From assembly GCF_000959445.1 (NCBI RefSeq), contig NZ_CP009631.1, positions 2,976,001 to 3,040,000 on the forward strand: a stretch of DNA of 64,000 bases, written 5' to 3'. Both the position numbers and the translations under genes were made by a program. The stretch is from Burkholderia vietnamiensis LMG 10929. GTDB lineage: Bacteria; Pseudomonadota; Gammaproteobacteria; Burkholderiales; Burkholderiaceae. Below, piece by piece: positions 15,280 through 24,211 of this stretch (the first letter of the stretch is position 1; every line of letters begins with the position of its first letter). The notes under the pieces were generated by a model that saw only the letters and a list, made by a program, of their open reading frames with translations, was not told where the DNA came from and did no database searches.

Positions 15280-18200
15280 ATGAACCTGTCGCGCCCGTTC
15301 ATCACCCGCCCCGTCGCGACGACGCTGCTCGCGCTCGGCGTCGCGCTCGCGGGGCTGTTCGCGTTCATCCGGCTGCCGGTGTCGCCGCTGCCGCAGGTCG
15401 ACTTCCCGACCATCCTGGTGCAGGCGTCGCTGCCGGGCGCGAGCCCCGAAACCGTCGCGACCAGCGTGACGAGCCCGCTCGAGCGGCATCTCGGCTCGAT
15501 CGCCGACGTCAGCGAGATGACCTCGACCAGCACCGTCGGCAACGCGCGGATCGTGCTGCAGTTCGGGCTGAACCGCGACATCGACGGCGCCGCGCGCGAC
15601 GTGCAGGCCGCGATCAACGCGGCGCGCGCCGATCTGCCCACGTCGCTCAAGAGCAATCCGACCTACCGCAAGGTCAACCCGGCCGATTCGCCGATCATGG
15701 TCGTGGCGCTGACGTCGGAGACGTCGTCGCCGGCGAAGCTGTACGACGCCGCCTCGACGGTGCTGCAGCAGTCGCTGTCGCAGATCGACGGGGTCGGCCA
15801 GGTGGCGATCAGCGGCTCCGCGAATCCGGCCGTGCGCGTCGAGCTCGAACCGCAGGCGCTGTTCCACTACGGGATCGGCCTCGAGGACGTGCGGGCCGCG
15901 CTCGCGTCCGCGAACGCGAACAGCCCGAAGGGGGCGATCGAGTTCGGCCCGACGCACTACCAGCTCTATACCAACGACCAGGCGTCGCGCGCGTCGCAGT
16001 ACAGCGATCTGGTGGTCGCGTACCGCAACGGCGCGGCCGTGCGGCTGTCCGACCTGTCCGACGTCGTCGATTCGGTCGAGGATTTGCGCAACCTCGGGCT
16101 GTCGAACGGCAAGCGCGCGGTGCTCGTGATTCTGTACCGCTCGCCCGGCGCGAACATCATCGAGACGATCGACCGCGTGAACGCGGCGCTGCCGCAGCTC
16201 ACCGCGTCGCTGCCGGCCGACATCACGGTCACGCCGGTGCTCGACCGTTCGACCACGATCCGCGCGTCGCTGAAGGACACCGAGCGCACGCTGCTGATCG
16301 CGATCAGCCTGGTCGTGATGGTCGTGTTCCTGTTCCTGCGCAACTGGCGCGCGACGCTGATTCCGAGCGTCGCGGTGCCGATCTCGATCGTCGGCACGTT
16401 CGGCGCGATGTACCTGCTCGGCTTCTCGATCGACAACCTGTCGCTGATGGCGCTGATCGTCGCGACCGGCTTCGTCGTCGACGACGCGATCGTCGTGCTC
16501 GAGAACATCACGCGCCACATCGAGAACGGCAAGCCGCGCTTGCAGGCGGCGTTCGACGGCGCGCGCGAGGTCGGCTTCACGGTGCTGTCGATGAGCCTGT
16601 CGCTGGTCGCGGTGTTCCTGCCGATCCTGCTGATGGGCGGCATCGTCGGGCGGCTGTTCCGCGAATTCGCGCTGACGCTGTCGCTCGCGATCGGCGTGTC
16701 GCTCGCGGTGTCGCTCACCGTCACGCCGATGATGTGCGCGCGGCTGCTGCGCGAAGCGCACGACGTGCACGAGGAAGGCCGCATCGGCCGGTTCCTCGAG
16801 CGCTGCTTTGCGCGGATGCAGCGCGGCTACGAGCGCACGCTGTCGTGGGCGCTGCGCCGCCCGCTGCTGGTGCTGCTGATCCTGTTCGCGACGGTCGGGC
16901 TGAACGTGTATCTGTACATCGTCGTGCCGAAGGGCTTCTTCCCGCAGCAGGACACCGGGCTGATGATCGGCGGCATCCAGGCCGACCAGTCGACGTCGTT
17001 CCAGGCGATGAAGCTGAAATTCTCGGAGATGATGCGCATCGTGCAGGGCAACCCGAACGTGAAGAGCGTCGCGGGCTTCACCGGCGGCTCGCAGACCAAT
17101 TCGGGCTTCATGTTCGTCACGCTGAAGGACCGCACCGAGCGCAAGCTGTCGGCCGATCAGGTGATCCAGCAACTGCGTCAGCCGCTGTCGCACGTCGCGG
17201 GCGCGCGCACGTTCCTGCAGGCCGCGCAGGACATTCGCGTGGGCGGCCGGCAGAGCAACGCGCAGTACCAGTTCACGCTGCTCGGCGATTCGAGCGCCGA
17301 GCTGTACAAATGGGGGCCGCTGCTGACCGAAGCGCTGCAAAAGCGCCCCGAGCTCACCGACGTGAACTCCGATCAGCAGCAAGGCGGCCTCGAGGCGATG
17401 GTGACGATCGACCGGGCGACGGCCGCGCGGCTCGGCATCAAGCCCTCGCAGATCGACAACACGCTGTACGACGCCTTCGGCCAGCGCCAGGTGTCGACGA
17501 TCTACAACCCGCTGAACCAGTACCACGTCGTGATGGAAGTGGCGCCGAAGTACTGGCAGAGCCCGGAGATGCTCAAGCAGGTGTGGATCAGCACGTCGGG
17601 CGGCAGCGCCAACGGTTCGCAGACGACCAACGCGACGGCCGGCACCTTCGTCGCGACGGCGGCCGGCACGTCGAGCGCCAGCACGGCCGCGACCAGCGCC
17701 GCGGCGATCGCGGCCGATTCGGCGCGCAACCAGGCGCTGAACGCGATCGCGTCGAGCGGCAAGTCGAGCGCGTCGTCGGGCGCCGCGGTGTCGACGTCCA
17801 AGTCGACGATGATCCCGCTGTCGGCGATCGCGACGTTCGGCCCGAGCACGACGCCGCTGTCGGTCAACCATCAGGGCCTGTTCGTCGCGACGACGATTTC
17901 GTTCAACCTGCCGCCCGGCGTGTCGCTGTCGCAGGCGACCCAGGCGATCTACGAGACGATGGCGCGGATCGGCGTGCCGCCGACGATCGTCGGCAGCTTC
18001 CAGGGCACCGCGCAGGCGTTCCAGCAATCGACGAACAACCAGCCGATCCTGATCCTCGCCGCGCTGCTGGCCGTCTACATCGTGCTCGGCGTGCTGTACG
18101 AGAGCTACATCCATCCGATCACGATCCTGTCGACGCTGCCGTCGGCCGGCGTCGGCGCGCTGCTCGCGCTGCTGCTGTGCAAGACCGAGTTCAGCATCAT

Positions 18201-18588
18201 CGCGCTGATCGGCGTGATCCTGCTGATCGGCATCGTGAAGAAGAACGCGATCATGATGGTCGACTTCGCGATCGACCAGACCCGCCACGCCCACAAGTCG
18301 TCGTTCGACGCGATCCACGAGGCGTGCCTGCTGCGCTTCCGGCCGATCATGATGACGACGATGGCGGCGCTGCTCGGCGCGCTGCCGCTCGCGTTCGGTC
18401 ACGGCGACGGCGCCGAGCTGCGCGCGCCGCTCGGGATCGCGATCGCCGGCGGGCTGATCATGTCGCAGGTGCTGACGCTCTATACGACGCCGGTCGTGTA
18501 TCTGTACATGGACCGGCTGCGCGTGTGGAGCGAGAAGCGGCGCGGACGGCGCGGCGATACGGGTGGGCCGGCGGTGGCTGGGGAGTGA
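15280..18588 (+). CDS. mdtC: RND multidrug efflux permease, MdtC/MuxC-type, with low-complexity insert
   Basis: The 1102-residue RND pump is a close paralogue of the preceding gene; the [20 protein letters not shown] and [16 protein letters not shown] blocks are nearly the same. TM4 has D401 and D402. It is longer than the usual 1025-1050 residues because of a Ser/Ala/Thr-rich insert at about residues 776-844, in the second periplasmic domain where homologues have a short loop before VPLSAIATF. The insert lies near the docking-domain part. The C-terminus is basic and then Gly-rich. No outer-membrane factor gene follows, so an OprM/OpmB-like channel must be encoded elsewhere. The heterotrimer role with the upstream gene is inferred from MdtB/MdtC. 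Confidence 0.94.
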   Translation: MNLSRPFITRPVATTLLALGVALAGLFAFIRLPVSPLPQVDFPTILVQASLPGASPETVATSVTSPLERHLGSIADVSEMTSTSTVGNARIVLQFGLNRDIDGAARDVQAAINAARADLPTSLKSNPTYRKVNPADSPIMVVALTSETSSPAKLYDAASTVLQQSLSQIDGVGQVAISGSANPAVRVELEPQALFHYGIGLEDVRAALASANANSPKGAIEFGPTHYQLYTNDQASRASQYSDLVVAYRNGAAVRLSDLSDVVDSVEDLRNLGLSNGKRAVLVILYRSPGANIIETIDRVNAALPQLTASLPADITVTPVLDRSTTIRASLKDTERTLLIAISLVVMVVFLFLRNWRATLIPSVAVPISIVGTFGAMYLLGFSIDNLSLMALIVATGFVVDDAIVVLENITRHIENGKPRLQAAFDGAREVGFTVLSMSLSLVAVFLPILLMGGIVGRLFREFALTLSLAIGVSLAVSLTVTPMMCARLLREAHDVHEEGRIGRFLERCFARMQRGYERTLSWALRRPLLVLLILFATVGLNVYLYIVVPKGFFPQQDTGLMIGGIQADQSTSFQAMKLKFSEMMRIVQGNPNVKSVAGFTGGSQTNSGFMFVTLKDRTERKLSADQVIQQLRQPLSHVAGARTFLQAAQDIRVGGRQSNAQYQFTLLGDSSAELYKWGPLLTEALQKRPELTDVNSDQQQGGLEAMVTIDRATAARLGIKPSQIDNTLYDAFGQRQVSTIYNPLNQYHVVMEVAPKYWQSPEMLKQVWISTSGGSANGSQTTNATAGTFVATAAGTSSASTAATSAAAIAADSARNQALNAIASSGKSSASSGAAVSTSKSTMIPLSAIATFGPSTTPLSVNHQGLFVATTISFNLPPGVSLSQATQAIYETMARIGVPPTIVGSFQGTAQAFQQSTNNQPILILAALLAVYIVLGVLYESYIHPITILSTLPSAGVGALLALLLCKTEFSIIALIGVILLIGIVKKNAIMMVDFAIDQTRHAHKSSFDAIHEACLLRFRPIMMTTMAALLGALPLAFGHGDGAELRAPLGIAIAGGLIMSQVLTLYTTPVVYLYMDRLRVWSEKRRGRRGDTGGPAVAGE

Positions 18589-18612
18589 GGGGTGTGGGTG
18601 GGTGACTCAGGC

Positions 18613-18910
18613 GATCGCCGTAAGCCGTCCGCGAAAGGCGTCGTGATCGACGGGGCGATGCAGGTGGGCTGACCGTGGTCGGTGAGTGAGCCGTGCAAGC
18701 GGTCGGCTCCTGTGATCGCCGTAGGCCATCCACGAAAGGCGTCGTGATCGACGGGGCGATGCAGGTGGGCCGACCGTGGTCGGTGAGTGAGCCGTGCAAG
18801 CGGTCGGCTCCTGTGATCGCCGTAGGCCATCCACGAAAGGCGTCGTGATCGACGGGGCGATGCAGGCGCGCTAACCGTGGCCGGCGAGTGAGCGGCGCAA
18901 GCGACCTGTG
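18613..18910. repeat. Tandem repeat, 101-bp unit, about 2.9 copies
   Basis: Copies start at 18613, 18714 and 18815. Copies 1 and 2 differ at a few bases (for example TAAGCCGTCCGCG against TAGGCCATCCACG); copy 3 decays after its first half. A period of 101 is not a multiple of three, so the open frames across it are periodic artefacts. It lies between the convergent ends of the RND operon and the NYN-domain gene. Confidence 0.9.
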
Positions 18911-19014
18911 CCGACGATAGGCGTAGGTGCTCCGCGCGGGGCAACGGTGCGGGAAAACGGCGGCACCGGCACCGACGTTCCCCCGCCGAACTGCCGAACC
19001 GCCGCTATTCCCCG

Positions 19015-20538
19015 TTATTCGCTCGCAGCTGCCGTCTTGCGCGGGCGACGTGCGCGCGGCGCCGTCTTGCGGGCCGGTTTCTTCGGCTTCGCTTCGCTCG
19101 ATGCTTCACCCGTCGCCTCGGCAGCCGCTTCGGCAACCGGTGCGGCCGCTGACGGTTCACGCGGCGTCGCGCCGCTCGCCGGCGCAACGGGCTCACCCGA
19201 TGCCTGCGCTACGCGCCGGTCGTCGTCGTGCGCGGCGCGCGCGTGCTGGCGGTCGGCATGCCTGGTATCCGCATGCTCGGGGTTCGCGTGCTGGTCTCGG
19301 CCATGCCTGTCGCCGTCGTGCGTCGCGTCGTCGGGCTTCGCTTCGCCATGGCGGGCAGCGCCCTTCGCATCGCCGCCCTTCGCATCACCGCCCTTCTTCG
19401 CGCCGGCCTTCTTCGCGGCGCTCTTGCGTGTGCGCTTGCGACCTTCCTTCGCGTCGCCATGCGTATCCACCGCCTCCACCGCTTCGCCGGACGCCGTGCT
19501 TTCGGCCGCATCAGCCGCCTGCGCCGCGACGATCGCCGCTTCGTCGACGAACTCGACGGCGGCTGCATCGTCCGCATCCGCGTGCGTGCTCTCCGGCACC
19601 CCCGCATGAGCGCCGTGCCCGCGACGGCGCGGCTCGCGCGCGGGCTGTACAGCGTCGCGCCCGCCGTGACCATGGTGCCCGCCCGCCTCGCGCGTGGCCG
19701 CCGGCTCCGCCGCAACGGGATGCCGCGGCCGCGACACGAACGCGCCCGACTTGTCGTCGCGCCCCACTTCGAGCAGGCCGCGCGCCTGCGCTTCGTCGAG
19801 CAGGTTGCCGAACGCGCGGAAGCCGTAGTACGACTCGTTGAAGTCGGGCTTGCGGCGCTTGATCGCGCTCTTGAGCACCGACGCCCAGATCTTGCCGACG
19901 TCGTCGCGCTCCGACGCGAGCGCATCGAACGTCTCGACCGCGAGCGCGATCGCCTCGCTGCGCCGCGCTTCCAACTCCGGCTTGCGCGACGGCTCGTCCG
20001 CGCGCTTCGCGCCGCCGTTGCCGGTTCGCTGCTGCTCGCGCTTGGCGAGCGCACGCTGCTGCTCGCGCACCAGGTCGTCGTAGAAAATGAATTCGTCGCA
20101 GTTCGCGACGAGCAGGTCCGACGTCGACTTCTTCACGCCGACGCCGATCACCTTCTTCGCGTTCTCGCGCAGCTTCGACACGAGCGGCGAAAAATCCGAG
20201 TCGCCGCTGATGATGACGAACGTATCGACATGCGACTTGGTGTAGCAGAGGTCGAGCGCATCGACGACGAGCCGGATGTCGGCCGAATTCTTGCCCGACT
20301 GGCGCACGTGCGGGATCTCGATCAGCTCGAAGCTCGCCTCGTGCATCGACGCCTTGAAGCCCTTGTAGCGCTCCCAGTCGCAATAAGCCTTCTTCACGAC
20401 GATGCTGCCCTTGAGCAGCAAGCGCTCGAGCACGGGCTTGATGTCGAATTTCTCGTACTTCGCGTCGCGCACGCCCAGTGCGACGTTCTCGAAGTCGCAG
20501 AACACGGCCATGCTGATGTTGTCCAGGGGTAATGCCAT
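19015..20538 (-). CDS. NYN-domain (LabA/DUF88) putative ribonuclease with OST-HTH/LOTUS domain
   Basis: The 507-residue protein has an N-terminal NYN (PIN-like nuclease) domain at about residues 9-155, with the acidic set D15 (FCDFENV), D87, D93 and D113/D115 (ISGDSDFSPL), consistent with metal-dependent RNA cleavage. A winged-helix OST-HTH/LOTUS-type domain follows at about 190-270 (WASVLKSAIKRRKPDFNE...GYYGF-like). Residues about 271-507 are low complexity: His/Asp-rich, repeated GGDAKGGDAKG, then a Lys/Arg/Pro-rich basic tail that could bind RNA. The start at 20538 follows GGAG. LabA-like proteins are widespread, but the cellular target is generally unknown. Confidence 0.88.
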   Translation of the reverse strand: MALPLDNISMAVFCDFENVALGVRDAKYEKFDIKPVLERLLLKGSIVVKKAYCDWERYKGFKASMHEASFELIEIPHVRQSGKNSADIRLVVDALDLCYTKSHVDTFVIISGDSDFSPLVSKLRENAKKVIGVGVKKSTSDLLVANCDEFIFYDDLVREQQRALAKREQQRTGNGGAKRADEPSRKPELEARRSEAIALAVETFDALASERDDVGKIWASVLKSAIKRRKPDFNESYYGFRAFGNLLDEAQARGLLEVGRDDKSGAFVSRPRHPVAAEPAATREAGGHHGHGGRDAVQPAREPRRRGHGAHAGVPESTHADADDAAAVEFVDEAAIVAAQAADAAESTASGEAVEAVDTHGDAKEGRKRTRKSAAKKAGAKKGGDAKGGDAKGAARHGEAKPDDATHDGDRHGRDQHANPEHADTRHADRQHARAAHDDDRRVAQASGEPVAPASGATPREPSAAAPVAEAAAEATGEASSEAKPKKPARKTAPRARRPRKTAAASE

Positions 20539-20777
20539 GTGTACTCCAACCGGTTGGCCGCCGCGTTGTACTGCATGGCGGCGAAAAATGCATCGCGCAC
20601 ATGATAGCCGGTCGGCGGCCCGATTCCGCCATTCGCGCGTGCAGCCGCATCGAGCGGCGCGCGGCCAGCGGTACAGCCCCAATTACACGCGCGCCGCCTG
20701 CGCAATTCGACATACACTTGAGTAACGGTCGTCCGTCCCTATCTGGAAGGATGACGCATCGAGCAAGGAGCGGTTTC

Positions 20778-21407
20778 ATGACGACGAAGGTACTGCTGAT
20801 TGGCGCCACCGGCCGCACGGGCCAGGCCTGCGCGGATCTGCTGCTCAAGCAGCCGGAATTCGAGGTGACGGCGCTGGTGCGCCGGCACGGCTATGCGCTG
20901 CCGGGCGCGAAGGTCGTCGAGGCCGACCTGACGGGCGATTTCTCGCACGCGTTCCAGGGCATCACGCACGTGATCTACGCGGCCGGCTCGGCCGAAGCGG
21001 AAGGCGCGGCCGAAGAGGAGCAGGTCGATCGCGACGCGGTCGCGCGCGCCGCCGACTATGCGCTCGCCTGCAACGTGCAGAAGCTGGTGGTGATCAGCTC
21101 GCTGACCGCGTACTGGCCCGAGCGCAGCAGCGACGCCCTGCGCCATTACTCGCAGATGAAGCACGAGGGCGACGAGCGCGTGATCGCGTCGGGCATCGAC
21201 TACGTGATCCTGCGCCCCGGCCCGCTCGCCGACGGCCCGGGCGTCGGCAAGATCGCGCTGGCCGAGGAGCCGCTCGACTCGCCGCCGCCCGTGTCGCGCC
21301 AGGACGTCGCCTGGGCCGCGATCGAAGCGATCAAGCTCGGCATTTCCCGCAAGGTGATCGGTTTCGTCGGCGGCAGCGTGCCGATCGAGCAGGCGCTGCG
21401 CGCGTAA
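20778..21407 (+). CDS. Atypical SDR / NAD(P)-binding protein
   Basis: The 209-residue protein starts MTTKVLLIGATGRTGQA with a Rossmann glycine motif GATGRTG (residues 9-15), ALVRRHG for NADP phosphate, and a DVAWAAIEAI helix. It has the NmrA/atypical SDR outline used by redox sensors and small reductases. A Tyr in ALRHYSQMKHEGD with a downstream Lys (YxxxK: YSQMK) could serve catalysis. A GGAG lies 8 bases before the ATG. It is not in an obvious operon: the left neighbour is divergent and the right neighbour convergent. Substrate unknown. Confidence 0.85.
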   Translation: MTTKVLLIGATGRTGQACADLLLKQPEFEVTALVRRHGYALPGAKVVEADLTGDFSHAFQGITHVIYAAGSAEAEGAAEEEQVDRDAVARAADYALACNVQKLVVISSLTAYWPERSSDALRHYSQMKHEGDERVIASGIDYVILRPGPLADGPGVGKIALAEEPLDSPPPVSRQDVAWAAIEAIKLGISRKVIGFVGGSVPIEQALRA

Positions 21408-21611
21408 CGCGCGCCGTGGCCGTGACCGGGTGCGGGCGGGCGCGCAGCCCGTCGCACCGGCGCCCTGCGTCGTGGCCGGGTTTCGCATTGCATCGCGCGT
21501 TTCGCGCCGCCCGGACACGCGATTTCCTTCAACAGGCGCTCGCGCTCGCGTGCGGCCGCGACGTCGATTACCGCCGGCCCGCCGCGCCGCCGCACACCTT
21601 CGGCGCGATGC

Positions 21612-22163
21612 CTACTGCTTCGGATGAGCGTCGGCCCACGCCTTCACCGCCGCGAGCGTATTCTCGACGTGCTTGTCCGGCGACAGGCTCGTGTACTCGT
21701 AGAGCACCTTCCCTTCCGGCGAAATCACGTACGACACGCGGTTGGCGCGATCGAGCGCGGGCAGCTTCGCGTCGTATTCGCGGATGATCTTCGCGTCCGG
21801 ATCGGCCGCGACCGGGAATTTGCTGCGGCACTCGCTCACCGAAAACTTCGTCAGCGTGTCGATGTTGTCCGCCGACACGCCGATCACCGTCGCGCCGTAA
21901 GCCTTGTAACGATCGACCGCGTCCGCGAACGCGTGCGCCTCGATCGTGCAGCCCTTCGTGAACGCGGCCGGGTAGAAATACAGCACCACCGGCCCACGCT
22001 TGAGCGCATCGGCCAGCGTGTACGTGTACGTCTTGCCGCCCAGCGACGCCTGCGTCGTGAAATCCGGCGCCCGTTGGCCCGGTTTCAATTGTGCGTGCGC
22101 AACCAGCGCATGGCCGGCCACCAGCGCCGCTGCCGCGGCGCCCAGCAATAGTTTTCGCTTCAT
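21612..22163 (-). CDS. Secreted peroxiredoxin (AhpC/TSA, PrxQ-like) without the usual resolving cysteine
   Basis: The 183-residue product has a signal peptide (MKRKLLLGAAAAALVAGHALVAHA), so it acts in the periplasm. The thioredoxin-fold motif is FYPAAFTKGCTIEAHAF, with peroxidatic Cys72. In PrxQ/BCP proteins the resolving cysteine is five residues later; here that position is His77, so it must work as a 1-Cys enzyme or use Cys112 (SVSECRSKF). The ATG at 22163 is preferred because GAGGA precedes it; an in-frame ATG four codons upstream is the alternative. It reduces peroxides using an unknown periplasmic thiol donor. Confidence 0.88.
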   Translation of the reverse strand: MKRKLLLGAAAAALVAGHALVAHAQLKPGQRAPDFTTQASLGGKTYTYTLADALKRGPVVLYFYPAAFTKGCTIEAHAFADAVDRYKAYGATVIGVSADNIDTLTKFSVSECRSKFPVAADPDAKIIREYDAKLPALDRANRVSYVISPEGKVLYEYTSLSPDKHVENTLAAVKAWADAHPKQ

Positions 22164-22349
22164 CTGCGTCCTCATTTCTTATAAAGTCGGCCTCGATGCA
22201 GGCCATGCCGGCGTTCGCCTGCCGAACACCGGAGGTACGACCCGGCGCGGCACGTAGTCTCAGCCCCGGCCGGACGGTTAAAGATTTCGCGCAGGCTGCC
22301 GTTATTCCTTCCGGACAACCGGTTCCAGCCCTTCACGTCAGCGAGACAC

Positions 22350-24182
22350 ATGGAAGCCAACAGGAAACAGACGCCACTCAAGGGCTCCTGGCGCAACGCC
22401 TTGCATACGCTGCGCCGCTTTGCCTGGTCGGGCGGCGCGCTGATGCCTGCGCGCGCCGGCACGCCGCGGCGCGACGATACCGTGCGCGACTGGCTGGAAC
22501 AGACGGTGGGCACGGTCGATTTCCTGGCGCACGTCGATCGCGAATTGCGCTTCCTGTACGTGTCCGACGCCAGCCTGCGCTTCATCGGCTATCACCGCGA
22601 CTACCTGCACACGCTGACGCTGCGCGACCTGATCGCCGAACAGGATACCCCGGCGCTCGAAGCGCTGCTCGCCCGCGCCGCGCGCTCGGGCCAGGTCGAG
22701 AAGACGACGCTGTGCATCGTCAAGTCGCTCACCTACCCGCTCGACGTCGAGATCCGGGCGTTCAAGAGCCGCCACCACGGCGTCGACGGCTTCGCGATCG
22801 CCGCGTTCGACGTATCGGCGTGGCGCGCGCTGGAGGCGCGTCTCACCTACGAGATGCACCACGACCCGATGACGGGGCTCGACAACCTGTCCTCGCTCGT
22901 GCCGGCGCTGATGCGCGCGCAGCAGGCCGCCGACGAGTCGGGCACCTGCGCGGCGCTGCTGCTGCTCGACCTCGACGACTACCAGCGCATCAACCGCGCG
23001 CTCGGCTACGACGCCGGCGACGTGCTGCTGCGCGAAACGGCGAAGCGGCTGCAGGCGCTGATGTCGCCGGACGAACAGCTCGCACGCGTGGCGAGCGACA
23101 AGTTCGCGGTGGTGCTGACCGCCCCCGACCGCGCCCGCGCGAGCAGCGCCGCCGACGCGCTCGCGCGCCGGCTGCAGGCCGCGGTGCGCGAGCCGTACGT
23201 GCATCAGGGGCAGACGGTCCACCTGTCCGCGAGCATCGGCATCGCGCTGTACCCGGACGAACGCACGGCATCGCACCGCGCGCAGCATCACAGCCCGCTG
23301 CTGCGCCGTGCCGATCACGCGCTGTCGCAGGCGAAGGCGTCGGGCGGCAATGCGCTGTCGTTCCACGCGCCGGTCGACGATCCGGCCGACGCCGAGCGGC
23401 TCAAGCTCGAAGCCGACCTGTACGACGGCGTGCGCAACGGCGAATTCTCGCTGCACTTCCAGCCGATCACGCGCAGCCAGTCGGGCGCGGTGGTCGGCGT
23501 CGAGGCGCTGATCCGCTGGCGCCATCCGCTGCACGGCCTCGTGCCGCCGGTGACCTTCATTCCGCTCGCCGAATCCATCGGCCTGATCAACTATCTCGGC
23601 AACTGGGTGCTCAAGGCCGCGTGCATGCAGCTCGTCGCATGGGACCGCCAGGGGCTTCCGCTGCAGTACGTGGCGGTCAACGTGTCGCCGCAGCAGTTCC
23701 GCGACCCGCGCTTCACGCAGAGCGTGCGCGAGGCGATCGCGCTGACGGGCATCGACCCGCGGCGCATCGTGCTCGAGATCACCGAGAGCCTGCTGATGCA
23801 CGACCCCGCGCAGGCCAAGGGCCTGCTCGAGGAGCTGACCGAACTGGGCATCCGCTTCGCGATCGACGATTTCGGCACCGGCTACTCGAGCCTCGCGTAC
23901 CTGCAACGCTTCCCGCTCGCGAAGCTGAAGATCGACCGCAGCTTCGTCGAGAACCTGCTGACCTCGCGCAACGACCGCGCGATCGTATCGGCCGTGGTCG
24001 GCCTCGCGCAGACGCTCGATCTGGAGCTCGTCGCCGAAGGCGTCGAGACCGAGGCGCAGCGCGAGCTGCTGACCGAGATGGGCTGCAACCATATCCAGGG
24101 CTGGCTCGTGTGCCAGGCGCTGCCGTCCGAGGAACTCGCACGGCGCTTCGAGGCGCAGCAACTGCGCCTTCACGCCGCCTGA
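22350..24182 (+). CDS. PAS-GGDEF-EAL protein, probable c-di-GMP phosphodiesterase
   Basis: The 610-residue protein has no clear membrane helix. A PAS domain (about residues 45-165, FLYVSDASLRFIGYHRD) is followed by a GGDEF-like domain (about 170-340) whose signature is replaced by ASDKF (A248-F252), so cyclase activity is unlikely. The EAL domain (about 355-605) keeps E385-A386-L387 (GVEALIRWRHP), EITES, the DDFGTG motif (D506, D507), KIDRSFV and AEGVET, so it should hydrolyse c-di-GMP. The PAS domain probably senses a ligand or redox state, and the dead GGDEF may bind GTP to activate. An HDOD-domain gene starts 30 bases later on the same strand, implying co-transcription. Confidence 0.92.
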   Translation: MEANRKQTPLKGSWRNALHTLRRFAWSGGALMPARAGTPRRDDTVRDWLEQTVGTVDFLAHVDRELRFLYVSDASLRFIGYHRDYLHTLTLRDLIAEQDTPALEALLARAARSGQVEKTTLCIVKSLTYPLDVEIRAFKSRHHGVDGFAIAAFDVSAWRALEARLTYEMHHDPMTGLDNLSSLVPALMRAQQAADESGTCAALLLLDLDDYQRINRALGYDAGDVLLRETAKRLQALMSPDEQLARVASDKFAVVLTAPDRARASSAADALARRLQAAVREPYVHQGQTVHLSASIGIALYPDERTASHRAQHHSPLLRRADHALSQAKASGGNALSFHAPVDDPADAERLKLEADLYDGVRNGEFSLHFQPITRSQSGAVVGVEALIRWRHPLHGLVPPVTFIPLAESIGLINYLGNWVLKAACMQLVAWDRQGLPLQYVAVNVSPQQFRDPRFTQSVREAIALTGIDPRRIVLEITESLLMHDPAQAKGLLEELTELGIRFAIDDFGTGYSSLAYLQRFPLAKLKIDRSFVENLLTSRNDRAIVSAVVGLAQTLDLELVAEGVETEAQRELLTEMGCNHIQGWLVCQALPSEELARRFEAQQLRLHAA

Positions 24183-24211
24183 CGCGCACGCCGAACTGGA
24201 CAGATTCCCGT

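Noticed and set aside
13435..18402. Very long open frame (1655 codons) on the minus strand, opposite the two RND pump genes
   Set aside because: It is almost pure Arg/His/Asp/Gln sequence caused by the high-GC codon periodicity of the real genes. It has no fold or motif.
18613..18910. CRISPR array
   Set aside because: Units are directly adjacent with no unique spacers and no cas genes nearby.
18458..18944. Minus-strand frames with repeated RPLARLTHRPRS-like peptides
   Set aside because: They only mirror the 101-bp tandem repeat, whose period shifts the frame in each copy. No start, signal or family is seen.
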